64,000 bases of DNA from Mycobacteroides franklinii. Its GTDB lineage: Bacteria > Actinomycetota > Actinomycetes > Mycobacteriales > Mycobacteriaceae. The position numbers and the translations under genes were made by a program. The notes beneath the pieces were generated by a model. That model was given only the letters and a program-made list of their open reading frames with translations. It had not been told where the DNA came from and made no database searches. Shown one piece after another: positions 50,019 through 58,656 of the stretch. The stretch spans positions 1 to 64,000 of the forward strand of contig NZ_MAFQ01000020.1 in the NCBI RefSeq assembly GCF_002013895.1, read 5' to 3'. How positions within the stretch are numbered: the first letter of the stretch is position 1; each line of letters starts with the position of its first letter.

Positions 50019-50501
50019 TTGCCCCACAAGCCGTGCTCAAGCGCCTGGGCCAAAGCTGTTGCTGCAGTGGGAATGCTCGCGCTGGTCGGCGGTCTCAGCC
50101 CGGGTGTGGCTTGCGCGGACCCGGGACCTGTCGGCCCGACTGATTATGCAAACACGACGGGCGGACATAAGCAGTTCTACACGTCTACAAACATCAACTG
50201 CGTGCTGAATGACGACAGTATCGTCTGCATCCTCGACCCCAGCAATGGTCCCGGCGCAGATATGAACATCGCCATGGTGTCCCCAGAAGGATCGTGGACC
50301 ACATGGTCGGCAACACAAGCTCGAATCTTCGGGCCACCAGATCGACCATTTGATGCCAGCAAGTACGGCCGACCACTGAAAGCCGGGAATGCGATCGCAG
50401 CGGGTGGCGGGCAGTGCTCCCTGTCGCAGGCTTCGGTACTCGAATGCCGCAGAGGCGAAAGCGGTTTCGTCATCGACTCGGCAGGCATACGCGTCTACTG
50501 A
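50019..50501 (+). CDS. Secreted beta-type protein with paired cysteines
   Basis: 160 residues with a TTG start (50019) and no better in-frame start ahead of the signal peptide. The signal ends A-C-A before D-P. The mature domain is not helical: it has N-I-N-C-V-L-N-D-D-S-I-V-C and, later, G-Q-C-S-L-S-Q-A-S-V-L-E-C-R, two cysteine pairs in beta-rich context, closing with G-F-V-I-D-S-A-G-I-R-V-Y. This pattern recalls a common actinobacterial secreted domain, but I cannot name it with certainty. Lies 70 bp after the preceding secreted protein in the same orientation and may be co-transcribed. Confidence 0.75.
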   Translation: MPHKPCSSAWAKAVAAVGMLALVGGLSPGVACADPGPVGPTDYANTTGGHKQFYTSTNINCVLNDDSIVCILDPSNGPGADMNIAMVSPEGSWTTWSATQARIFGPPDRPFDASKYGRPLKAGNAIAAGGGQCSLSQASVLECRRGESGFVIDSAGIRVY

Positions 50502-50579
50502 CGGTGCCCGCCAGGTCGGCGGTACCAGAGCCCGATGCGCCCGCTCCGGTGTTCAGGGTGCTGAGGTGATCTTGCCGGC

Positions 50580-50647
50580 CCCGGATGCTGGAAGACACCT
50601 GAGGTCGCTGAGTCCTGCCTAGAACGGCGGTGGATTGGCCTTGGCGT
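50580..50647 (+). repeat. Direct repeat, right copy (MFS 3' relic plus HNH-gene end)
   Basis: Partner of 46251-46318. Here the right half is the genuine 3' end of the DUF222/HNH gene, and the left half is a relic of the MFS 3' end (C-C-G-G-A-T-G-C-T-G then GAAGACACCTGAGG) with no MFS gene attached. The offset is 4329 bp. Confidence 0.92.
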
Positions 50648-51965
50648 AGGCGGCCCGTGCGCTTTGGCGTTGTAATCGTTCGTGTCGATTGAGGTCTCGT
50701 TCGGTGCGTCGGCGTTGTTGGCGGTCTTGGCTTCTGGTGCGTGCCCGGGTGAGATTGGCGAACAGCAGCCCGCCTGCGGGCGTGGTGACATAGGTGTGGC
50801 CGGTGGGTGCTTTCCAGATGATGGTGCCGTCGGGCTCCTGGATCTCATGCCATCCGCAGAAGGTCTTCAGTAGATGATGCTTGCGGCACAGCGCTTTCAG
50901 ATTGCCCGCGGTGGTATGGCCGCCGTCGGCGTAGGGGATGCTGTGGTCGAGGTCGGCGGTGTCGGCGGGTTGTGAACAGCCAGGGAAGCGGCACAACTGA
51001 TCACGGCAGCGCACATAGGTGTCCAGGGCGCGGGTGGGGCGGTAGCCCTCGGTGTCCTCAGGATTGAGGGTGCGGATCCGGGTGCCGGGTTGCGCGGCGA
51101 TGTGGCGGGCCTGGACGCTGTTGATCACCCCGAATCCGGATACCTGTGCGGGCTCCTGATTTTCGGCATCGTCGAGAGTGTCGTGGTTGGTCACTAGATG
51201 CACGATCACTGGGGTATCGGCGGCTCCGCGTCCGGTGCAGTCGGGATCGGCACAGGTGCAACGCATCTGGTTCAGGCCCTGAGTCAGGGCACCGATGGCA
51301 TCGGCGCGCCGCTGGGTGGTGGTGCGCGGGTCGGCGGCACACACGGTATCCACTAGCTGGTTGAGGCGTTTATCCAGGGCGACGGCGTGTGGGGTCTGCA
51401 GCACTCCCCAGATTTCGGCCAGCGGATCGCCGGTATCCAGCGGCCGGATTTCGATGTGCCGGTCATCGGTGGCGGTTTTGGTGCGGCGCACCGCGTCAGG
51501 GTCGTGGCGATATACCAAAGCATCCAAGGCGGCCGTGAGGCGTTTGATCGACCAGCGTTCCCAGCGGGGCATCGCTTCGACGATCGCCGCGTCCACGGCG
51601 GCGACCACAGCGTCATCGTCGAGTAATTCAGTGCGTCCGATGATCAATGCGACGGTCCGAAAATCGATGTCGCCGGCGGCGAATCGCCGTGCTACGGCCC
51701 GTAACCGGTGTCGCAGCACATAGGCGTAGCGCATCTGATGGGAGGCCAGCGCATGCGTGATGCCCTGGGAAGCGGCCACCTGTGCGGCGACCTCATCCCA
51801 ACGATCCACCGCGAACCGATCACGCGGATCCTGTCGCTCAGGGTCGGCGTGACGATCCACCAACACCCCGATCGCCGAGAGTCGACGCGAAGCCGCCTGA
51901 GCCTCGGCACGCTGGGAAGAGCTGATCACATCGATCAGCTCACCATCACCCAATAAGTCGAACAT
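50619..51965 (-). CDS. 13E12-type DUF222/HNH endonuclease-like protein
   Basis: Member of the mycobacterial 13E12 repeat family, 448 residues from ATG 51965 (M-F-D-L-L-G-D-G). N-terminal DUF222 helical domain (~1-300), C-terminal HNH motif with zinc-type cysteines: C-R-F-P-G-C near residue 345, D-L-D-H-S-I-P-Y with the first catalytic His, N-L-K-A-L-C-R-K-H-H at the end. Family members behave as multicopy repeats and several are DNA-damage inducible. A perfect LexA-type palindrome overlaps this start codon, so SOS induction is expected; an upstream start (52016) would place the box inside the gene. The 3' end is shared with a direct repeat. Confidence 0.9.
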   Translation of the reverse strand: MFDLLGDGELIDVISSSQRAEAQAASRRLSAIGVLVDRHADPERQDPRDRFAVDRWDEVAAQVAASQGITHALASHQMRYAYVLRHRLRAVARRFAAGDIDFRTVALIIGRTELLDDDAVVAAVDAAIVEAMPRWERWSIKRLTAALDALVYRHDPDAVRRTKTATDDRHIEIRPLDTGDPLAEIWGVLQTPHAVALDKRLNQLVDTVCAADPRTTTQRRADAIGALTQGLNQMRCTCADPDCTGRGAADTPVIVHLVTNHDTLDDAENQEPAQVSGFGVINSVQARHIAAQPGTRIRTLNPEDTEGYRPTRALDTYVRCRDQLCRFPGCSQPADTADLDHSIPYADGGHTTAGNLKALCRKHHLLKTFCGWHEIQEPDGTIIWKAPTGHTYVTTPAGGLLFANLTRARTRSQDRQQRRRTERDLNRHERLQRQSARAAYAKANPPPF

Positions 51966-51973
51966 ATGTTCGA
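51958..51973. promoter_or_regulatory. LexA (SOS) box overlapping the HNH gene start
   Basis: TCGAACATATGTTCGA is a perfect 16-bp palindrome and fits the mycobacterial LexA consensus TCGAAC-N4-GTTCGA exactly. Its central ATG/CAT supplies the start codon of the DUF222/HNH gene, so repressor binding would cover transcription start and translation start together. Confidence 0.88.
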
Positions 51974-52229
51974 TACTATCGTGGTAAGTGCAGGCGTGCA
52001 AGGATTCCGCAAACAACTTTGGTCACTCTGGCAACAGCATGATCCGCCGGACCGGCGACCGGTCGACGTGACGATGGGTACAACGAGACGTGCAGCAGCA
52101 CAGGCAAATAGCAGTGCGACACCGTCATGATCGGAATGGGGATGCCGCCGATTCGGGTGGCGTCGCGGACGTGTGAGCGTACCGATCCGACGAATCCAGA
52201 GTGTCAATTACGCGCCCCGGGGCGGCTTT

Positions 52230-53813
52230 CTAATAGCTGGTCGAATCTAAAGAGAAATATTCCGCACCGCGCTCTTCGCGGCGCCATAATTCGTCAACTC
52301 CGACATCCAGACCATCGGAAATCAGCGCGCGTTTGAGGACCTTGTTGGTCGCGGTTGCGGGCAGGCTCTGCGCTACGCGGATATACCGCGGCCAGCTAAT
52401 GCTCGGCAAGTCCCGCTGTGCTGAAAGAAATTCGGTCAGATCTAGATGTGTCATCGGAGCCCGTAGGACCAGGGCGGCCATCAGCTCGTCACCGCTGTGC
52501 CCATCGCGGACTGCGTAGACCGCCGCCTGGCTCACCGCGGGGTGCCGCTGCAGGATCCGCTCGATGGGTGCCGCGGCAAGGTTTTCACCATTGATCCGCA
52601 TCCAATCTGCCGTACGCCCGGCAAGGTAGATCCAGCCGTCGGCGTCCCGGTAGGCCAGGTCGCCGGACCAGTACATGCCGTGACGCATGCGTTCCCCGGT
52701 GGCGTCCTCGTCGTTGTAGTACCCGGAAAAGAACCCTGCTCCTTGGGTATTCACCAGTTCGCCAACCGCGTCGTCGGCGTTGGCCAGCATGCCGTCAGCA
52801 GAGAACCGGGCTACGGCGCACTCGCTCAGCGTGCCGGGGTCGTAGATCGCCACACCGGGGAACCCCTTGCCGATGGATCCGCTCGGCGTTCCCTCCTCCC
52901 GGGTAATGATGACCGCGTTCTCGGTCGAACCGAAGCCGTCGTACACCGTGACATCGAATCGTCGTGCGAATTCGGCGATATCGTGGTCGGAGGCCTCGTT
53001 CCCGAACGCCACCCGGAGCGGGTTGCACGTGTCGTCCGCCCGTTCCTCGGTCGCCAGCACATAGGCCAACGGCTTGCCCACGTAGTTCATGTAGGTGGCG
53101 CCTACCTCCCGGATGTCGGACAGGAAGCGCGACGCGGAGAATTTCGCCGGGGCCAGTGCGGCTCCCGCTGCGACGGCAACACCCCATCCCGCCAAAACGG
53201 CATTCGAATGGAACAGCGGCATCGAGACATAACAGACGTCGATGGGGGATAGGGCGAACCTGGCCACTAACGATTGGGCTGCGACGAGTACCGTCGCGTG
53301 CGTCACCAGAACGGCTTTCGGGTCCCCGCTGGTACCTGAGGTGAAGATCATCATGAAGGGATCGAGGGGTTGGGGGGTGCGGTACGGCCGCAGCTCCCCG
53401 GCGGTACTGGTCTGTGTATGCCAATCCGTACCGTCCACGGCGATCACGGTCACGTCGGGCAGCTCCAAGGCGTCCAGCAGAGGACGATGCTCGTTGTCCA
53501 CCAACAGGATCTGCACGTCGGCCTTGTGGATATCGCGTGCCAATCCTTCACCGCGCCGGGTGTTGTTGATGGCACACAGGATGTATCCCCCCTGCGCGGC
53601 CGCTGTCATCGCCGAGGCCATCGCGGGCGTATTGCCCAGCAGGGTTCCGACGTGTAGCGGTCGATCCGGATCGGCGATCCGGATCAGAGCCGCCGCCTGA
53701 CAAGCGGCCTCGGACAGATGCTCACGCCAGGTCCACTTCTGGCCCCGGTAGACCAGTGCGACGCCGTCGTCGGTGGCACGGGCAAGGACCAGCTGCTGAA
53801 TGGTTTCAGCCAT
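52230..53813 (-). CDS. FadD-like acyl-CoA/acyl-AMP ligase (FadD17-like)
   Basis: ANL-superfamily adenylating enzyme of 527 residues. A3 loop I-F-T-S-G-T-S-G-D-P-K (~residue 165), Y-D-G-F-G-S-T-E-N (~300), Y-W-S-G-D-L-A-Y-R-D (~390) and C-terminal catalytic lysine in T-N-K-V-L-K-R are in order. It resembles the FadD1/FadD17 group, which activates fatty or steroid-derived acids. Its start overlaps the end of the alpha/beta hydrolase by 8 bp, so it is the last gene of the FMO-hydrolase-ligase operon; the order suggests oxygenation, ester cleavage and CoA activation of one substrate. Downstream to the HNH gene start are ~260 bp without a gene. Confidence 0.88.
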   Translation of the reverse strand: MAETIQQLVLARATDDGVALVYRGQKWTWREHLSEAACQAAALIRIADPDRPLHVGTLLGNTPAMASAMTAAAQGGYILCAINNTRRGEGLARDIHKADVQILLVDNEHRPLLDALELPDVTVIAVDGTDWHTQTSTAGELRPYRTPQPLDPFMMIFTSGTSGDPKAVLVTHATVLVAAQSLVARFALSPIDVCYVSMPLFHSNAVLAGWGVAVAAGAALAPAKFSASRFLSDIREVGATYMNYVGKPLAYVLATEERADDTCNPLRVAFGNEASDHDIAEFARRFDVTVYDGFGSTENAVIITREEGTPSGSIGKGFPGVAIYDPGTLSECAVARFSADGMLANADDAVGELVNTQGAGFFSGYYNDEDATGERMRHGMYWSGDLAYRDADGWIYLAGRTADWMRINGENLAAAPIERILQRHPAVSQAAVYAVRDGHSGDELMAALVLRAPMTHLDLTEFLSAQRDLPSISWPRYIRVAQSLPATATNKVLKRALISDGLDVGVDELWRREERGAEYFSLDSTSY

Positions 53814-54720
53814 GGACTGCTTCGGTCAGCGATGCTGCCCTGACACCCAGATGCCTCGTCAAAAAGCTTATTTGATGAGACACGACGGAGTCGAAGTATT
53901 CTTGGCCTTGGTACACGCCGAAGTGGTCGCAAGGGTAGTGACGCACCTCGGCACGTGCCTTGAAGGCGGCCTTGGCTGCGGCGTGTGGCGGCGCGGCGCG
54001 ATCGAAGTCGGCAATCTGCACCAGGGTGGGGCAGTTGATTCGGTAGGCATGCCGGGTAGGGCGATAGGACGCGAGCTGAGTGCCCACCGTCGCATCGATC
54101 TCATTGCGCCATGAGGGGCCAGCGATCGCCAAATGTGCCTCGTAGTACCCGTCCGATGTCAACGCGGCAAGCTCGCCAGGACGCCCGACGATCGGGATCG
54201 TGCGCTGCTCGCGGCCCACCCGGCTGCAGATCCCGGTCACCGCAGAGCGCAGCAGGGAACTGGCGCTGTGCTCGCTGATCGCGGACCGTGCCGCGGCGAC
54301 GCCGTCGACCAGTGGTGTCACCGCGACGACGGCGGCCACATCATTGCGCGAACCCGCCACTGCCAGCACATGTCCGCCGGCCAGGGATACACCCCACAGG
54401 ACGATTCGCGTGGGGTCGATACCGGGAAGCCGGGCGGCGATGTTTATCGCGGCGTGGTAGTCACCGATTTGGTGGCTGAATGAAACGTGTTGCCGGGGAA
54501 AGCCGTCGGAGGAGCCGAAGCCGCGATAATCGAATGCTAGTGCGTGCATGCCTGCCTCGGCCAGGCGCTCGGCGAATGGCGCCAGTCCTGAGTCCTTGGT
54601 GCCGCCCACTCCGTGCGCCATCACCACGACGGGGGCCGACTCCTCAGCTGAATCCGCACGGTATAGCCAGGCATCGCAATCGATTCCATGGCTGTTGAAT
54701 CGGATGTTCTGTCGGTTCAT
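53806..54720 (-). CDS. Alpha/beta hydrolase
   Basis: Hydrolase of 304 residues with the core A-H-G-V-G-G-T-K (oxyanion region, ~residue 35), F-D-Y-R-G-F-G-S-S-D, the nucleophile elbow W-G-V-S-L-A-G-G-H (Ser ~110), and a late D-H-F-G-V-Y with the catalytic His; an acidic partner is in Q-I-A-D-F-D. The family includes esterases and serine peptidases acting on small molecules. ATG 54720 overlaps the FMO stop; an earlier in-frame start lies inside the FMO gene. Operon with the FMO and FadD-like ligase. Confidence 0.9.
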   Translation of the reverse strand: MNRQNIRFNSHGIDCDAWLYRADSAEESAPVVVMAHGVGGTKDSGLAPFAERLAEAGMHALAFDYRGFGSSDGFPRQHVSFSHQIGDYHAAINIAARLPGIDPTRIVLWGVSLAGGHVLAVAGSRNDVAAVVAVTPLVDGVAAARSAISEHSASSLLRSAVTGICSRVGREQRTIPIVGRPGELAALTSDGYYEAHLAIAGPSWRNEIDATVGTQLASYRPTRHAYRINCPTLVQIADFDRAAPPHAAAKAAFKARAEVRHYPCDHFGVYQGQEYFDSVVSHQISFLTRHLGVRAASLTEAVHG

Positions 54721-56039
54721 GCCGCACCTCTCGCCCGCGCGTAACCGCGGGGGATCTCTTGAGTTCTCATGTCGTGCTCGTAGAGGAAGTAGTCCAGCTG
54801 TTGGGTGTGTCGTGGGCGATCCAACATGTGCCCGGTGTACTTGCGGTGTTCCGCCTCGATGACCTGATGCATCTTGTCGACCGGCGGCAGCCGGTACTTG
54901 CCTGCCGCGAAGGCACCCACTAGGCGGGCCTGGCATTCTACGAACGGGAACAACGATGGAACTGCCTGTGCCAGACCGACGAAGATCAGGTCATCAAGGC
55001 CTGGTTTGAACATCCGCTTGTACAGGTCTATGCGATTGTCGGGGGCGCTGACGAACTCCGGATCGAAGAACGGGAAGGTGATGTTGTATCCGGTCGCGAA
55101 GATGATCACGTCGAAGTCCGCGGATGTGCCGTCCTGGAAATGTACGGTGTCACCGTCGAGACGGCTGATGTCGGGTTTGGGAACGATGTCACCCGAACCC
55201 AGGCGTAGTGGGAGTTCAACGGACTGGGTGAAGTGCGCCTCCCCGAACTTGTGGTTCGGCATCGGGAGTCCCAGTTGATCGGGGCGGCCGGACATGAGCG
55301 GCTGCATCATCTGGAAAATCTTGCGCTGCCAGGACATCGGGAGGTGTGGGCTGGTGCGAAAGTACTTGTCGGCGGGCTGTCCGGCAACGTATTTGGGCAC
55401 AATCCAGGCCCCGGATCGGGTGGATAGGGTCACGGTGTTTCCGGTGGCCCGCGAAGACAGCTCGACCGCGATGTCTGCCGCGCTATTACCCAGCCCAACC
55501 ACAAGGATTCGTTTGTCCATGAGATCCAGCGGAGTGCGCGGGTCGATGTAGTGATGCGAATGCAGAATGGTGCCGGCGAAGGTGCCGGGGAAGTCGGGGT
55601 ATCGCGGGTCCCAATGATGTCCATTGGCCACGACGAGAAGATCGAACAGCCGTCGCTCGCCCGCCTGTGTCAGCAGCTCCCAGCCGCCGTTCGGTAGTCG
55701 CTCGGCGTGGACGACACCATTCTGGAATTCGATGTTGCTCTTCAGGTCAAAGGCACTCGCGTAGTCCTCGAGGTACTGCTTGATGAGCGTGTGATGCGGA
55801 AAGTGGGGGTAGCTGTTGGGCATGGGGAAGTCTCGGAACGAGAGCTGATGCCGCGAGGTATCGATATGCAGGGAACGGTAGGCGCTGCTATGCCCGTTCG
55901 GATTGCCGAATGCCCAGTTTCCGCCTATCCGGTCCGAGGTCTCGAAGCAGGTGTGCGGAATTCCATAGTCGGACAGCATTTTTGCGGATGTGAGTCCGCT
56001 GATACCGGCGCCGATGATTGCGGTATTGGGTCGGGTCAT
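54717..56039 (-). CDS. Class B flavin monooxygenase (FMO-like)
   Basis: NADPH-dependent FAD monooxygenase of 440 residues. N-terminal FAD motif I-G-A-G-I-S-G-L (~10), fingerprint F-A-G-T-I-L-H-S-H-H-Y (FxGxxxHxxxY, ~150), NADPH motif V-G-L-G-N-S-A-A-D (~180) and I-F-A-T-G-Y-N near residue 315. The Tyr in the fingerprint favours an FMO over a Baeyer-Villiger enzyme (Trp there), though such enzymes overlap in reaction. ATG 56039 gives M-T-R-P-N-T-A-I-I; an upstream start would add 26 residues of poor sequence. First gene of the minus operon, divergent from TetR across the inverted repeat at 56092-56124. Confidence 0.9.
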   Translation of the reverse strand: MTRPNTAIIGAGISGLTSAKMLSDYGIPHTCFETSDRIGGNWAFGNPNGHSSAYRSLHIDTSRHQLSFRDFPMPNSYPHFPHHTLIKQYLEDYASAFDLKSNIEFQNGVVHAERLPNGGWELLTQAGERRLFDLLVVANGHHWDPRYPDFPGTFAGTILHSHHYIDPRTPLDLMDKRILVVGLGNSAADIAVELSSRATGNTVTLSTRSGAWIVPKYVAGQPADKYFRTSPHLPMSWQRKIFQMMQPLMSGRPDQLGLPMPNHKFGEAHFTQSVELPLRLGSGDIVPKPDISRLDGDTVHFQDGTSADFDVIIFATGYNITFPFFDPEFVSAPDNRIDLYKRMFKPGLDDLIFVGLAQAVPSLFPFVECQARLVGAFAAGKYRLPPVDKMHQVIEAEHRKYTGHMLDRPRHTQQLDYFLYEHDMRTQEIPRGYARARGAA

Positions 56040-56091
56040 GGCACTCCTTGGCGTGCGGCCGCGACGATGCGGTCGCCTGTGAACAGTTCTG

Positions 56092-56124
56092 AAGATCTGT
56101 GCATTCGGAGTGTACACAGATCTT
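56092..56124. promoter_or_regulatory. Long inverted repeat, candidate TetR operator
   Basis: AAGATCTGTG (56092-56101) and CACAGATCTT (56115-56124) are perfect 10-bp arms separated by 13 bp. The repeat lies between the divergent FMO (56039) and TetR (56158) starts. Confidence 0.8.
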
Positions 56125-56157
56125 GAAATGTGTCCACACCTTGTTTAGATTGAGGGC

Positions 56158-56787
56158 ATGACCGCGGTGTTCGACGAAGGCGCAGTGCCCGATCCCGATA
56201 GTGACTCAGTGGCTGCACGGCTGTTGGATGCCACCGAGAAACTATTGGCCGACAAGGGTATTCGCGCAACGACTATGACCGACGTGGCTGAGGGGGCGGG
56301 CGTTTCCCGATCCTGGTTGTATCGCCACTTCCCGGACAAGCAGACCCTGGTGGGTGCGACGATCATCCGGCTGATCGAGGTCAGCTGGGCCCAGTCGGCG
56401 GCCGAGCTCGCGGCTATCGAGGGATTCGAAGAGCAGCTGGTGTCCGGTGTGAAGATCGGCCGGCGCGCCTACGACGATCCAGGCACCCTGTTGATGCGCA
56501 TGCGGGTGCGTGAGCCCGAGGAATTCATGGCCTGCGCGGGCACGGGCGTCCAGGGGCTGGTTCCCGACCTGGCCGGGTTCTGGCGGCCGTATGTCGAGGC
56601 GGCTCGCGTCGCAGGGGAGATCCACGCGCGCACGGACATCGAGGAAGCCAGCGAGTGGATCGCGCGCGTGATGATCAGCCTGGGCAGCGTCCCCGGGAAC
56701 TGCATCGACCCGGATGATCCGGCGTCTTTGCGTCGGCACTTCCGGCGCTATGTCCTTCCGGCGCTTCGCATTGCGCCCGTGAAATAG
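56158..56787 (+). CDS. TetR-family regulator
   Basis: 209 residues with an N-terminal TetR helix-turn-helix: A-T-T-M-T-D-V-A-E-G-A-G-V-S-R-S-W-L-Y-R-H-F (residues ~40-61) and a helical ligand domain. It precedes the amidohydrolase gene by 22 bp in the same direction and is divergent from the FMO operon, so it probably controls both directions through the long inverted repeat and, being first in the plus operon, its own synthesis. Confidence 0.93.
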   Translation: MTAVFDEGAVPDPDSDSVAARLLDATEKLLADKGIRATTMTDVAEGAGVSRSWLYRHFPDKQTLVGATIIRLIEVSWAQSAAELAAIEGFEEQLVSGVKIGRRAYDDPGTLLMRMRVREPEEFMACAGTGVQGLVPDLAGFWRPYVEAARVAGEIHARTDIEEASEWIARVMISLGSVPGNCIDPDDPASLRRHFRRYVLPALRIAPVK

Positions 56788-56809
56788 CAGCACGACAAGG
56801 AGAATCAAT

Positions 56810-58606
56810 ATGGTTTCCGGCAATGATGCCCAGTTCGACACCGTGGTACGAGATGGGCGATGGTTCGATGGGACGGGCGCCCCATCCGCCGTCCGGAACA
56901 TCGGTATCAAAGACGGCCACATCTCCGTGATCTCGGCGGAATGCCTTGACGAGACAGACTGTCCGAACGTCATCGATGCCAGCGGAAAATGGGTGCTGCC
57001 GGGACTTGTGGATATCCACACACATTACGACGTCGAGGTGTTGGCGGCACCGGCGTTGTCGGAGTCGGTACGTCACGGGGTGACGACCGTTCTGCTCGGT
57101 TCCTGTTCCCTCTCGGTCATACATGTCAACGGCATCGATGCGGGGGATATCTTCGGCAGGGTAGAGGCGATACCCCGGGACCATGTGATCGACGCCGTAG
57201 ATCGGAACAAGACGTGGAGCAACGCAGGTGAATACATCGCCGCGCTGGAGTCACTACCCCTGGGGCCCAATATCGCCACCTTCCTGGGGCATTCGGATAT
57301 GCGGGCCGCCGTGATGGGGCTGGATCGCGCGACCCGTAAGGACGAGCGGCCCACGCCCGGTGAACAAGCACAGATGGATCGCTGGCTTACCGAGGCCCTG
57401 GATGCGGGATTCGTCGGTATGTCATCTCAGCAGCTGCTGTTCGACAAGCTTGACGGGGAGATCTGTCGATCCCGGACGCTGCCCTCCACCTACGCCAAAC
57501 CCTGCGAGCTGCGGAAGCTGAAAGCCCAGTTACGGCAACGGAACCGGGCCTTACAGTCAGGGCCAGACATTGAAAACCCGTTGAACGTGCTGTCGCAAGC
57601 CGTCCAATCATTGGGCATCGTGCGTAAGCGGTTGTCAACATCGCTACTGTCGGCCGCCGACATCAAGGCCAATCCGTATGCGATCCGGGCGATGGGCCCG
57701 CTTGCCCGCATTATCAACAAGCTGGGTGGCAACTTCCGCTGGCAACATCTGCCGGTGCCGTTCCAGGTCTACGCCGACGGCATCGACCTGGTGATCTTCG
57801 AGGAGTTCGGCGCGGGTGCTGCTGCGCTGCACCTGCGCAATGAAGTTGAGCGCAATGAGCTGCTGCGCGACGAGAAGTACCGGCGCAGGTTTCGCAAGGA
57901 GTATGAGAGCAAGTTCGGTGTACGGGTTTGGCACAGAGACTTTTTCGATGCCGAGATTGTTGAGTGCCCGGACCAGTCGGTGGTCGGCAAGTCCTTCGGG
58001 CAGGTCGGTCTGGACCGTGGTGGCCTGCACCCAGTGGACGCCTTCCTGGATCTGGTGCTCGAACACGGCACGGCAATCCGTTGGCGTACCACCATTTCCA
58101 ACCACAGGCCAGAGGTACTCAAGCAACTGGCGCAAGATCCCGGGATTCAGATCGGTTTCTCCGATGCCGGCGCCCATCTGCGCAACATGGCCTTCTACAA
58201 CTTCGGACTTCGGCTCCTGCGCCACGTGCGTGAGGCGCAACAAGCCGGACAACCCTTCATGACCATCGAACAGGCAGTGCACCGCCTTACCGGAGAGCTC
58301 GCGGACTGGTACCAGATCGATGCCGGGCATCTCCGAATCGGTGATCGGGCAGATCTTTTCGTTGTCGACCCGGAGAAGCTCGACGGAACGCTGACCGAGT
58401 ACGCGGAACATTCGGTTGCCGCCTACGGAGGACTGTCGCGAATGGTCAACCGGAACGATGCGACAGTCAGCACCGTCTTGATCGGTGGCCGAGCGGTCGT
58501 GATTGATGGGCAGCCCACCGGCATCCTGGGCAAGCAGCGAACCGGGAGCTTCCTGCGGGCGGGGGAGACGGCGCGCGCTGTGTCTCATGGCGAGGTACCC
58601 GCCTAG
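56810..58606 (+). CDS. D-aminoacylase/N-acyl-D-amino-acid deacylase-type amidohydrolase
   Basis: Amidohydrolase-superfamily enzyme of 598 residues; ATG 56810 has AAGGAG 12 bases upstream. Metal-site motif V-D-I-H-T-H-Y-D (~residue 65) and D-G-R-W-F-D-G-T-G at the start are as in D-aminoacylases; a later G-F-S-D-A-G-A-H supplies the conserved aspartate, followed by G-D-R-A-D-L-F-V-V-D. It is longer than classic D-aminoacylase (~480), with an insertion around residues 200-400. The real substrate may be another amide or a cyclic imide. Co-directional with the TetR gene; function with the FMO operon is inferred. Confidence 0.87.
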   Translation: MVSGNDAQFDTVVRDGRWFDGTGAPSAVRNIGIKDGHISVISAECLDETDCPNVIDASGKWVLPGLVDIHTHYDVEVLAAPALSESVRHGVTTVLLGSCSLSVIHVNGIDAGDIFGRVEAIPRDHVIDAVDRNKTWSNAGEYIAALESLPLGPNIATFLGHSDMRAAVMGLDRATRKDERPTPGEQAQMDRWLTEALDAGFVGMSSQQLLFDKLDGEICRSRTLPSTYAKPCELRKLKAQLRQRNRALQSGPDIENPLNVLSQAVQSLGIVRKRLSTSLLSAADIKANPYAIRAMGPLARIINKLGGNFRWQHLPVPFQVYADGIDLVIFEEFGAGAAALHLRNEVERNELLRDEKYRRRFRKEYESKFGVRVWHRDFFDAEIVECPDQSVVGKSFGQVGLDRGGLHPVDAFLDLVLEHGTAIRWRTTISNHRPEVLKQLAQDPGIQIGFSDAGAHLRNMAFYNFGLRLLRHVREAQQAGQPFMTIEQAVHRLTGELADWYQIDAGHLRIGDRADLFVVDPEKLDGTLTEYAEHSVAAYGGLSRMVNRNDATVSTVLIGGRAVVIDGQPTGILGKQRTGSFLRAGETARAVSHGEVPA

Positions 58607-58608
58607 GC

Positions 58609-58648
58609 ATAGTACAGCTGGAACTGAATACAGAATTTGCTGTACTAT
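58609..58648. promoter_or_regulatory. Inverted repeat upstream of CmtR-like gene
   Basis: ATAGTACAGC (58609-58618) and GCTGTACTAT (58639-58648) are perfect 10-bp arms with a 20-bp spacer; inside lies a smaller pair TACAG-AATTTG-CTGTA (58629-58644). The site ends 8 bp before the start of the ArsR-type sensor gene, a position for metal-relieved repression. Confidence 0.8.
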
Positions 58649-58656
58649 ATGGATCT

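Noticed and set aside
46319..50579. Insertion sequence or prophage as origin of the repeat-bounded block
   Set aside because: No transposase, integrase, terminal inverted repeat or tRNA target is visible; the direct repeats are gene ends, so a duplication or homologous-recombination event is more likely.
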